A stretch of DNA of 64,000 nt from Mastigias papua. Lineage: Eukaryota > Cnidaria > Scyphozoa > Rhizostomeae > Mastigiidae. The translations under genes were made by a program, and so were the position numbers. The stretch is taken from contig OZ025270.1 of the NCBI GenBank assembly GCA_964019165.1, forward strand, positions 16,646,659-16,710,658, in the 5' to 3' direction. The notes under the pieces are model-generated. The model did not search any database. It worked only from the letters and a program-made list of their open reading frames with translations, and was not told where the DNA came from. Of this stretch, positions 1-12,728 are shown piece by piece (positions within the stretch are counted from its first letter, which is position 1; each line of letters begins with the position of its first letter).

Positions 1-1498
1 ACTTTTTGGCCAAAAATGCCTCATTGTGATCACTTGTCAATCTGCAATCACAATCAATCAATGTCAATTGTGGTCATTTTTGGCCAAAATACCAAGGCTA
101 TAGCCTTACTCTTTGGCCAAAAATGCCTGATTGTCATCGTTTCTCAATCTGTAATCAAAATCAATCAAGTTCAATTTTGGTCAGTTTTGGCCATAATACC
201 AAGGCTATAGCCTTACTGTTTGGCCAAAAATGCCTCATTTTCATCACTTTTCAATCTGCAATCAAACTCAATCAATTTCAATTTTGGTTATATTTGGCCA
301 AGATACCAAGGCTACAGCCTTATGTTTTGGCCAAACATGCCTCATTTTCATCACTTGTCAATCTGCAATCAAAATCAATCAATTTCAATTTTGGTCATTT
401 GTGGCCAAAATACCAAGGCTATAGCCTTACTGTTTGGCCAAAAATGCATCATTTTCATCACTTTTCAATCTGCAATCAAAATCAATCAATGTCTATTTTG
501 ATCATTCTTGGCCAAAGTACCAAGGCTATAGTCTTACTTTTTGGCCAAACATGCCTCATTTTCATCACCTTTCAATCTGCAATCAAAATCAATCAATTTC
601 AATTTTGCTCATTTTTGGCCAAAATACCAAGGCTATAGCCTTACTTTTTGGCCAAAAATACCTCATTTTCATCACTTTTCAATGTTGAATCAAAATCAAT
701 CAATTTCAAATTTGGTCATTTTTCACCAAAATACCAAGGCTATAGCCTTACTTTTTGGCCAAACATCCCTGATTTTCATCACTTTTCAATCTGTAATCAA
801 AATCAATCAATTTCTATTTTGATCATTTTTGGCCAAAGTAATAAGGCTATAGTCTTACTTTTTGGCCAAACATGCCTCATTTTCATCACTTGTCAATCTG
901 CAATCAAAATCAATCAATTTCAAGTTTGGTCATTTTCGGCCAAAATACCAAGGCTATAGCCTTACTTCTTGGCCAAACATCCCTGATGTTCATCACTTTT
1001 CAATCTGCAATCAAAATCAATCAATTTCAATCTTGGTCAATTTTGGCCAAAATACCAAGGCTATAGCCTTACTTTTTGGCCAAAAATGCCTCATTTTCAT
1101 GACTTGTCAATCTGCAATCAAAATCAATCAATTTCAATTTTGGTCATTTTTGGCCAAGATACCAAGGCTACAGCCTTACGTTTTGGCCAAACATGCCTCA
1201 TTTTCATCACTTTTCAATCTGCAATCATAATCACTCAATTTCAATTTTGGTCATTTTTGGCCAAAATACCAAGGCTATAGCCCTACTTTGTGGCCAAAAA
1301 TGCCTCGTTTTCATCACTTTTCAATCTGCAATCAAAATCAATCAATTTCAATTTTGGTTAGTTGTGGCAAAATTACCAAGGCTATAGCCTTACTCTTTGG
1401 CCAAAAATGCCTCATTGTCATCACTTTTCAATCTGCAATCAAAATCAATCAATGTCAATTTTGGTCATTTTTGGCCAAACTACCAAGGCTATAGCCTT

Positions 1499-1605
1499 AC
1501 TTTTTGGCCAAAAATGCCTCATTTTCATCACTTTTCAATCTGCAATCAAAATCAATCAATTTCAATTTTGGTCATTTTTGGCCAAAATACCAAGGCTATA
1601 GCCTT
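1499..1605 (+). repeat. Representative consensus satellite monomer (107 bp)
   Basis: This copy matches the consensus I derived by eye at every position, so it can serve as a query or probe reference. GGCC occurs at unit positions 8-11 and 82-85, so HaeIII would cut each consensus monomer into 74-bp and 33-bp pieces. The middle of the unit carries repeated TCAA words at 4-6 bp spacing, which suggests the monomer itself may have grown from shorter repeats. On the + strand it contains only one stop trinucleotide, the TAG at 101-103. The opposite strand contains several TGA. Confidence 0.95.
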
Positions 1606-4499
1606 ACTATTTGGCCAAACATGCCTCATTTTGATCACTTGTCAATCTGCAATCAAAATCAATCGATGTCAATCTTGGTCAATTTTGGCCAAAATACCAA
1701 GGCTATAGCCTTACTTTTCGGCCACAAATGCCTCGTTTTCATCACTTTTCAATCTGCAATCAAAATCAATCAATTTCAATTTTGGTTAGTTGTGGCAAAA
1801 TTACCAAGGCTATAGCCTTACTATTTGGCCAAAAATGCCTCATTGTCATCACTTTTCAATCTGCAATCAAAATCAATCAATGTCAATTTTGGTCATTTTT
1901 GGCCAAAATACCAAGGCTATAGCCTTACTTTTTGGCCAAAAATGCCTCATTTTCATCACTTTTCAATCTGCAATCAAAATCAATCAATTTCAATTTTGGT
2001 CATTTTTGGCCAAAATACCAAGGCTATAGCCTTACTATTTGGCCAAAAATGCCTCATTTTGATCACTTGTCAATCTGCAATCAAAATCAATCAATTTCAA
2101 TCTTGGTCAATTTTGGCCAAAATACCAAGGCTATAGCCTTACTTTTTGGCCAAAAATGCCTCATTTTCATCACTTTTCAATCTGCAATCAAAATCAATCA
2201 ATTTCAATTTTGGTCATTTTTGGCCAAGATACCAAGGCTACAGCCTTACTTGTTGGCCAAACATGCCTCATTTTGATCACTTTTCAATCTGCAATCAAAA
2301 TCAATCAATTTCAATTTTGGTCATTTTTGGCCAAAATACCAAGGCTATAGCCTTACTGTTTGGCCAAAAATGCCTCGTTGTCATCACTTTTCAATCTGCA
2401 ATCATAATCAATCAAATTCAATTTTGGTTAGTTGTGGCAAAATTACCAAGCCTATAGCCTTACTCTTTGGCCAAAAATGCCTCATTGTCATCACTTTTCA
2501 ATCTGCAATCAAAATCAATCAAGTTCAATCTTGGTCAATTTTGGCCAAAATACCAAGGCTATAGCCTTACTATTTGGCCAAAAATGCCTCACTTTGATCA
2601 CTTGTCAATCTGCAATCAAAATCAATCAATTTCAATCTTGGTCAATTTTGCCCAAAATACCAAGGCTATAGCCTTACTATTTGGCCAAAAATGCCTCACT
2701 TTGATCACTTGTCAATCTGCAATCAAAATCAATCAATTTCAATTTTGGTCATTTTTGGCCAATATACCAAGGCTATAGCCTTACTTTTTGGCCAAAAATG
2801 GCTCGTTTTCATCACTTTTCAATCTGCAATCATAATCAATCAAATTCAATTTTGGTTATTTGTGGCCAAAATACAAAGCCTATTGCCTTACTTTTTGGCC
2901 AAATATGCCTCGTTTTCATCACTTTTCAATCTGCAATCAAAATCAATCAATTTCAATTTTGGTCATTTTCGGCCAAAATACTAAGGCTACAGGCTTACTT
3001 TTTTGCCAAACATCCCTGATTTTCATCACTTTTCAATCTGCAATCACAATCAATCAATTTCAATTTTGGTCATTTTTGGCCAAAATACCAAGGCTATAGC
3101 CTTACTTTTTGGCCAAAAATGCCTCATTTTCATCACTTGTCAATCTGCAATCAAAATCAATCAATTTCAATTGTGGCCATTTTTGGCCAAAATACCAAGG
3201 CTATAGCCTTACTGTTTGGCCAAAAATGCCTGATTTTCATCGTTTTTCAATCTGCAATCAAAATCAATCAAGTTCAATTTTGGTCAGTTTTGGCCATAAT
3301 ACCAAGGCTATAACCTTACTGTTTGGCCAAAAATGCCTCATTTTCATCACTTTTCAATCTGCAATCAAACTCATTCAATTTCAATTTTGGTCATGTTTGG
3401 CCAAACTACCAAGCCTATAGCCTTACTTTTTGGCCAAAAATGCCTCATTGTCATCACTTATCAATCTGCAATCAAAATCAATCAATTTCAATTTCGGTCA
3501 TGTTTGGCCAAAATACCAAGGCTATAGCCTTACTTTTTGGCCAAACATGCCTCATTTTCATCACTTTTCAATCTGCAATCAAAATCAATCAATTTCAATT
3601 TTGGTCATGTTTGGCCAAACTACCAAGCCTATAGCCTTACTTTTTGGCCAAAAATGCCTCATTTTCATCACTTTTCAATCTGCAATCAAAATCAATCAAT
3701 TTCAATTTTGGTCATGTTTGGCCAAAATACCAAGGCTATAGCCTTACTTTTTGGCCAAAAATGCCTCATTTTCATCACTTTTCAATCTGCAATCAAAATT
3801 AATCAATTTCTATTTTGATCATTTTTGGCCAAAGTACCAAGGCTATAGCCTTACTTTTTGGCCAAACATGCCTCATTTTCATCACTTTTCAATCTGCAAT
3901 CAAAATCAATCAATTTCAATTTTGGTCATTTGTGGCCACAATACCAAGGCTATAGCCTTACTATTTGGCCAAAAATGCCTCATTTTGATCACTTGTCAAT
4001 CTGCAATCAAAATCAATCAATTTCAATCTTGGTCAATTTTGGCCAAAATACCAAGCCTATAGCCTTACTCTTTGGCCAAAAATGCCTCATTTTCATCACT
4101 TTTCAATCTGCAATCAAACTCATTCAATTTCAATTTTGGTCATGTTTGGCCAAACTACCAAGCCTATAGCCTTACTTTCTGGCCAAAAATGCCTCATTGT
4201 CATCACTTTTCAATCTGCAATCAAAATCAATCAATTTCAATTTCGGTCATGTTTGGCCAAAATACCAAGGCTATAGCCTTACTTTTTGGCCAAACATGCC
4301 TCATTTTCATCACTTTTCAATCTGCAATCAAAATCAATCAATTTCAATTTTGGTCATGTTTGGCCAAACTACCAAGCCTATAGCCTTACTTTTTGGCCAA
4401 AAATGCCTCATTTTCATCACTTTTCAATCTGCAATCAAAATCAATCAATTTCAATTTTGGTCATGTTTGGCCAAAATACCAAGGCTATAGCCTTACTTT

Positions 4500-7400
4500 T
4501 TGGCCAAAAATGCCTCATTTTCATCACTTTTCAATCTGCAATCAAAATCAATCAATTTCAATTTTGGTCATGTTTGGCCAAACTACCAAGCCTATAGCCT
4601 TACTTTTTGGCCAAAAATGCCTCATTTTCATCACTTTTCAATCTGCAATCAAAATCAATCAATTTCAATTTTGGTCATGTTTGGCCAAAATACCAAGGCT
4701 ATAGCCTTACTTTTTGGCCAAAAATGCCTCATTTTCATCACTTTTCAATCTGCAATCAAAATCAATCAATTTCTATTTGATCATTTGTGGCCAAAGTACC
4801 ATGGCTATAGCCTTACTTTTTGGCCAAACATGCCTCATTTTCATCACTTTTCAATCTGCAATCAAAATCAATCAATTTCAATTTTGGTCATTTTTGGCCA
4901 AAATACCAAGGCTATAGCCTTACTATTTGGCCAAAAATGCCTCATTTTGATCACGTGTCAATCTGCAATCAAAATCAATCAATTTCAATCTTGGTCAATT
5001 TTGGCCAAAATACCAAGCCTATAGCCTTACTCTTTGGCCAAAAATGCCTCATTTTCATCACTTTTCAATCTGCAATCAAACTCATTCAATTTCAATTTTG
5101 GTCATGTTTGGCCAAACTACCAAGCCTATAGCCTTACTTTTTGGCCAAAAATGCCTCATTGTCATCACTTTTCAATCTGCAATCAAAATCAATCAATTTC
5201 AATTTCGGTCATGTTTGGCCAAAATACCAAGGCTATAGCCTTACTTTTTGGCCAAACATGCCTCATTTTCATCACTTTTCAATCTGCAATCAAAATCAAT
5301 CAATTTCAATTTTGGTCATGTTTGGCCAAACTACCAAGCCTATAGCCTTACTTTTTGGCCAAAAATGCCTCATTTTCATCACTTTTCAATCTGCAATCAA
5401 AATCAATCAATTTCAATTTTGGTCATGTTTGGCCAAAATACCAAGGCTATAGCCTTACTTTTTGGCCAAACATGCCTCATTTTCATCACTTTTCAATCTG
5501 CAATCAAAATCAATCAATTTCAATTTTGGTCATGTTTGGCCAAACTACCAAGCCTATAGCCTTACTTTTTGGCCAAAAATGCCTCATTTTCATCACTTTT
5601 CAATCTGCAATCAAAATCAATCAATTTCAATTTTGGTCATGTTTGGCCAAAATACCAAGGCTATAGCCTTACTTTTTGGCCAAAAATGCCTCATTTTCAT
5701 CACTTTTCAATCTGCAATCAAAATCAATCAATTTCTATTTTGATCATTTTTGGCCAAAGTACCAAGGCTATAGCCTTACTTTTTGGCCAAACATGCCTCA
5801 TTTTCATCACTTTTCAATCTGCAATCAAAATCAATCAATTTCAATTTTGGTCATTTTTGGCCAAAATACCAAGGCTATAGCCTTACTATTTGGCCAAAAA
5901 TGCCTCATTTTCATCACTTTTCAATCTGCAATCAAAATCAATCAATTTCAATTTTGGTCATGTTTGGCCAAAATACCAAGGCTATAGCCTTACTTTTTGG
6001 CCAAACATGCCTCATTTTCATCACTTTTCAATCTGCAATCAAAATCAATCAATTTCAATTTTGGTCATGTTTGGCCAAACTACCAAGCCTGTAGCCTTAC
6101 TTTTTGGCCAAAAATGCCTCATTTTCATCACTTTTCAATCTGCAATCAAAATCAATCAATTTCAATTTTGGTCATGTTTGGCCAAAATACCAAGGCTATA
6201 GCCTTACTTTTTGGCCAAAAATGCCTCATTTTCATCACTTTTCAATCTGCAATCAAAATCAATCAATTTCTATTTTGATCATTTTTGGCCAAAGTACCAA
6301 GGCTATAGCCTTACTGTTTGGCCAAAAATGCCTCATTTTCATCACTTTTCAATCTGCAATCAAAATCAATCAATTTCAATTTTGGTCATGTTTGGCCAAA
6401 CTACCAAGCCTATAGCCTTACTTTTTGGCCAAAAATGCCTCATTTTCATCACTTTTCAATCTGCAATCAAAATCAATCAATTTCAATTTTGATCAATTTT
6501 GGCCAAAGTACCAAGGCTATAGCCTTACTTTTTGGCCAAACATGCCTCATTTTCATCACTTTTCAATCTGCAATCAAAATCAATCAATTTCAATTTTGAT
6601 CAATTTTGGCCAAAGTACCAAGGCTATAGCCTTACTTTTTGGCCAAACATGCCTCATTTTCATCACTTTTCAATCTGCAATCAAAATCAATCAATTTCAA
6701 TTTTGGTCATTTTTGGCCAAAATACCAAGGCTATAGCCTTACTTTTTGGCCAAACATGCCTCATTTTCATCACTTATTAATCTGCAATCAAAATCAATCA
6801 ATTTCAATGTTGGTCATGTTTGGCCAAAATACCAAGGCTATAGCCTCACTGTTTGGCCGAAAATGCCTCATTTTCATCACTTTTCAATCTGCAATCAAAA
6901 TCAATCAATTTCAATTTTGGTCATGTTTGGCCAAAATACCAAGGCTATAGCCTTACTTTTTGGCCAAACATGCCTCATTTTCATCACTTTTCAATCTGCA
7001 ATCAAAATCAATCAATTTCAATTTTGGTCATGTTTGGCCAAACTACCAAGCCTATAGCCTTACTTTTTGGCCAAAAATGCCTCATTTTCATCACTTTTCA
7101 ATCTGCAATCAAAATCAATCAATTTCAATTTTGGTCATGTTTGGCCAAAATACCAAGGCTATAGCCTTACTTTTTGGCCAAAAATGCCTCATTTTCATCA
7201 CTTTTCAATCTGCAATCAAAATCAATCAATTTCTATTTTGATCATTTTTGGCCAAAGTACCAAGGCTATAGCCTTACTTTTTGGCCAAACATGCCTCATT
7301 TTCATCACTTTTCAATCTGCAATCAAAATCAATCAATTTCAATTTTGCTCATTTTTGGCCAAAATACCAAGGCTATAGCCTTACTATTTGGCCAAAAATG

Positions 7401-9530
7401 CCTCATTTTCATCACTTTTCAATCTGCAATCAAAATCAATCAATTTCAATTTTGGTCATGTTTGGCCAAACTACCAAGCCTATAGCCTTACTTTTTGGCC
7501 AAACATGCCTCATTTTCATCACTTTTCAATCTGCAATCAAAATCAATCAATTTCAATTTTGGTCATGTTTGGCCAAAATACCAAGGCTATAGCCTTACTT
7601 TTTGGCCAAAAATGCCTCATTTTCATCACTTTTCAATCTGCAATCAAAATCAATCAATTTCTATTTTGATCATTTTTGGCCAAAGTACCATGGCTATAGC
7701 CTTACTTTTTGGCCAAACATGCCTCATTTTCATCACTTTTCAATCTGCAATCAAAATCAATCAATTTCAATTTTGGTCATTTTTGGCCAAAATACCAAGG
7801 CTATAGCCTTACTATTTGGCCAAAAATGCCTCATTTTGATCACTTGTCAATCTGCAATCAAAATCAATCAATTTCAATCTTGGTCAATTTTGGCCAAAAT
7901 ACCAAGCCTATAGCCTTACTCTTTGGCCAAAAATGCCTCATTTTCATCACTTTTCAATCTGCAATCAAACTCATTCAATTTCAATTTTGGTCATGTTTGG
8001 CCAAACTACCAAGCCTATAGCCTTACTTTTTGGCCAAAAATGCCTCATTGTCATCACTTTTCAATCTGCAATCAAAATCAATCAATTTCAATTTCGGTCA
8101 TGTTTGGCCAAAATACCAAGGCTATAGCCTTACTTTTTGGCCAAAAATGCCTCATTTTCATCACTTTTCAATCTGCAATCAAAATCAATCAATTTCAATT
8201 TTGGTCATGTTTGGCCAAACTACCAAGCCTATAGCCTTACTTTTTGGCCAAAAATGCCTCATTTTCATCACTTTTCAATCTGCAATCAAAATCAATCAAT
8301 TTCAATTTTGGTCATGTTTGGCCAAAATACCAAGGCTATAGCCTTACTTTTTGGCCAAACATGCCTCATTTTCATCACTTTTCAATCTGCAATCAAAATC
8401 AATCAATTTCAATTTTGGTCATGTTTGGCCAAACTACCAAGCCTATAGCCTTACTTTTTGGCCAAAATTGCCTCATTTTCATCACTTTTCAATCTGCAAT
8501 CAAAATCAATCAATTTCAATTTTGGTCATGTTTGGCCAAAATACCAAGGCTATAGCCTTACTTTTTGGCCAAAAATGCCTCATTTTCATCACTTTTCAAT
8601 CTGCAATCAAAATCAATCAATTTCTATTTTGATCATTTTTGGCCAAAGTACCAAGGCTATAGCCTTACTTTTTGGCCAAACATGCCTCATTTTCATCACT
8701 TTTCAATCTGCAATCAAAATGAATCAATTTCAATTTTGGTCATTTTTGGCCAAAATACCAAGGCTATAGCCTTACTATTTGGCCAAAAATGCCTCATTTT
8801 CATCACTTTTCAATCTGCAATCAAAATCAATCAATTTCAATTTTGGTCATGTTTGGCCAAAATACCAAGGCTATAGCCTTACTTTTTGGCCGAAAATGCC
8901 TCATTTTCATCACTTTTCAATCTGCAATCAAAATCAATCAATTTCAATTTTGGTCATGTTTGGCCAAACTACCAAGCCTGTAGCCTTACTTTTTGGCCAA
9001 AAATGCCTCATTTTCATCACTTTTCAATCTGCAATCAAAATCAATCAATTTCAATTTTGGTCATGTTTGGCCAAAATACCAAGGCTATAGCCTTACTTTT
9101 TGGCCAAAAATGCCTCATTTTCATCACTTTTCAATCTGCAATCAAAATCAATCAATTTCTATTTTGATCATTTTTGGCCAAAGTACCAAGGCTATAGCCT
9201 TACTGTTTGGCCAAAAATGCCTCATTTTCATCACTTTTCAATCTGCAATCAAAATCAATCAATTTCAATTTTGGTCATGTTTGGCCAAACTACCAAGCCT
9301 ATAGCCTTACTTTTTGGCCAAAAATGCCTCATTTTCATCACTTTTCAATCTGCAATCAAAATCAATCAATTTCAATTTTGATCAATTTTGGCCAAAGTAC
9401 CAAGGCTATAGCCTTACTTTTTGGCCAAACATGCCTCATTTTCATCACTTTTCAATCTGCAATCAAAATCAATCAATTTCAATTTTGATCAATTTTGGCC
9501 AAAGTACCAAGGCTATAGCCTTACTTTTTG
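4500..9530 (+). repeat. 27-monomer (2,889 bp) duplication within the array
   Basis: Diagnostic variants recur at an offset of 2,889 bp (27 x 107): the monomer at 5,034 matches 7,923, 6,211 matches 9,100, 6,318 matches 9,207, and 6,425 matches 9,314. From about 6,640 the match continues at an offset of 3,103 bp (29 monomers), because the second copy carries two extra monomers at about 9,528-9,742. A one-base deletion near 4,771 in the first copy is absent from the second. Boundaries are approximate. Confidence 0.8.
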
Positions 9531-10057
9531 GCCAAACATGCCTCATTTTCATCACTTTTCAATCTGCAATCAAAATCAATCAATTTCAATTTTGGTCATT
9601 TTTGGCCAAAATACCAAGGGTATAGCCTTACTTTTTGGCCAAAAATGCCTCATTTTCATCACTTTTCAATCTGCAATCAAAATCAATCAATTTCAATTTT
9701 GATCAATTTTGGCCAAAGTACCAAGGCTATAGCCTTACTTTTTGGCCAAACATGCCTCATTTTCATCACTTTTCAATCTGCAATCAAAATCAATCAATTT
9801 CAATTTTGGTCATTTTTGGCCAAAATACCAAGGCTATAGCCTTACTTTTTGGCCAAACATGCCTCATTTTCATCACTTATTAATCTGCAATCAAAATCAA
9901 TCAATTTCAATGTTGGTCATGTTTGGCCAAAATACCAAGGCTATAGCCTCACTGTTTGGCCGAAAATGCCTCATTTTCATCACTTTTCAATCTGCAATCA
10001 AAATCAATCAATTTCAATTTTGGTCATTTTTGGCCAAAATACCAAGGCTATAGCCTT

Positions 10058-12728
10058 ACTTTTTGGCCAAAAATGCCTCATTTTGATCACTTGTCAATCT
10101 GCAATCACAATCAATCAATGTCAATTGTGGTCAGTTTTGGCCAAAATACCAAGGCTATAGCCTTACTCTTTGGCCAAAAATGCCTGATTGTCATCGTTTC
10201 TCAATCTGTAATCAAAATCAATCAAGTTCAATGTTGGTCAGTTTTGGCCATAATACCAAGGCTATAGCCTTACTGTTTGGCCAAAAATGCCTCATTTTCA
10301 TCACTTTTCAATCTGCAATCAAACTCAATCAATTTCAATTTTGGTTATATTTGGCCAAGATACCAAGGCTACAGCCTTATGTTTTGGCCAAACATGCCTC
10401 ATTTTCATCACTTTTCAATCTGCAATCAAAATCAATCAATTTCAATTTTGGTCATTTGTGGCCAAAATACCAAGGCTATAGCCTTACTGTTTGGCCAAAA
10501 ATGCCTCATTTTCATCACTTTTCAATCTGCAATCAAAATCAATCAATGTCTATTTTGATCATTCTTGGCCAAAGTACCAAGGCTATAGTCTTACTTTTTG
10601 GCCAAACATGCCTCATTTTCATCACCTTTCAATCTGCAATCAAAATCAATCAACTTCAATTTTGCTCATTTTTGGCCAAAATACCAAGGCTATAGCCTTA
10701 CTTTTTGGCCAAAAATACCTCATTGTCATCACTTTTCAATGTTGAATCAAAATCAATCAATTTCAAATTTGGTCATTTTTCACCAAAATACCAAGGCTAT
10801 AGCCTTACTTTTTGGCCAAACATCCCTGATTTTCATCACTTTTCAATCTGCAATCAAAATCAATCAATTTCTATTTTGATCATTTTTGGCCAAAGTAATA
10901 AGGCTATAGCCCTACTTTGTGGCCAAAAATGCCTCGTTTTCATCACTTTTCAATCTGCAATCAAAATCAATCAATTTCAATTTTGGTTAGTTGTGGCAAA
11001 ATTACAAAGGCTATAGCCTTACTCTTTGGCCAAAAATGCCTCATTGTCATCACTTTTCAATCTGCAATCAAAATCAATCAATGTCAATTTTGGTCATTTT
11101 TGGCCAAACTACCAAGGCTATAGCCTTACTTTTTGGCCAAAAATGCCTCATTTTCATCACTTTTCAATCTGCAATCAAAATCAATCAATTTCAATTTTGG
11201 TCATGTTTGGCCAAAATACCAAGGCTATAGCCTTACTATTTGGCCAAAAATGCCTCATTTTGATCACTTGTCAATCTGCAATCAAAATCAATCGATGTCA
11301 ATCTTGGTCAATTTTGGCCAAAATACCAAGGCTATAGCCTTACTTTTCGGCCACAAATGCCTCGTTTTCATCACTTTTCAATCTGCAATCAAAATCAATC
11401 AATTTCAATTTTGGTTAGTTGTGGCAAAATTACCAAGGCTATAGCCTTACTATGTGGCCAAAAATGCCTCATTGTCATCACTTTTCAATCTGCAATCAAA
11501 ATCAATCAATGTCAATTTTGGTCATTTTTGGCCAAAATACCAAGGCTATAGCCTTACTTTTTGGCCAAAAATGCCTCATTTTCATCACTTTTCAATCTGC
11601 AATCAAAATCAATCAATTTCAATTTTGGTCATTTTTGGCCAAAATACCAAGGCTATAGCCTTACTATTTGGCCAAAAATGCCTCATTTTGATCACTTGTC
11701 AATCTGCAATCAAAATCAATCAATTTCAATCTTGGTCAATTTTGGCCAAAATACCAAGGCTATAGCCTTACTTTTTGGCCAAAAATGCCTCATTTTCATC
11801 ACTTTTCAATCTGCAATCAAAATCAATCAATTTCAATTTTGGTCATTTTTGGCCAAGATACCAAGGCTACAGCCTTACTTGTTGGCCAAACATGCCTCAT
11901 TTTGATCACTTTTCAATCTGCAATCAAAATCAATCAATTTCAATTTTGGTCATTTTTGGCCAAAATACCAAGGCTATAGCCTTACTGTTTGGCCAAAAAT
12001 GCCTCGTTGTCATCACTTTTCAATCTGCAATCATAATCAATCAAATTCAATTTTGGTTAGTTGTGGCAAAATTACCAAGCCTATAGCCTTACTCTTTGGC
12101 CAAAAATGCCTCATTGTCATCACTGTTCAATCTGCAATCAAAATCAATCAAGTTCAATCTTGGTCAATTTTGGCCAACATACCAAGGCTATAGCCTTACT
12201 ATTTGGCCAAAAATGCCTCACTTTGATCACTTGTCAATCTGCAATCAAAATCAATCAATTTCAATCTTGGTCAATTTTGCCCAAAATACCAAGGCTATAG
12301 CCTTACTATTTGGCCAAAAATGCCTCACTTTGATCACTTGTCAATCTGCAATCAAAATCAATCAATTTCAATTTTGGTCATTTTTGGCCAATATACCAAG
12401 GCTATAGCCTTACTTTTTGGCCAAAAATGCCTCGTTTTCATCACTTTTCAATCTGCAATCATAATCAATCAAATTCAATTTTGGTTATTTGTGGCCAAAA
12501 TACAAAGCCTATTGCCTTACTTTTTGGTCAAATATGCCTCGTTTTCATCACTTTTCAATCTGCAATCAAAGTCAATCAATTTCAATTTTGGTCATTTTCG
12601 GCCAAAATACTAAGGCTACAGGCTTACTTTTTTGCCAAACATCCCTGATTTTCATCACTTTTCAATCTGCAATCACAATCAATCAATTTCAATTTTGGTC
12701 ATTTTTGGCCAAAATACCAAGGCTATAG
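10058..12728 (+). repeat. Second copy of the array segment at 1-3,099, lacking four monomers
   Basis: Rare variants of the first kilobases reappear in order. Positions 1-847 correspond to 10,058-10,904 (offset 10,057), and about 1,279-3,099 correspond to 10,908-12,728 (offset 9,629). The difference is 428 bp, exactly four monomers, located at the hybrid core at 10,900-10,909. Markers include a TGTTGAATC variant near 684 and 10,741, the GTGGCAAAATT variant, and CTACAGGC near 2,987 and 12,616. Scattered single-base differences show the copies have since diverged slightly. Confidence 0.85.
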
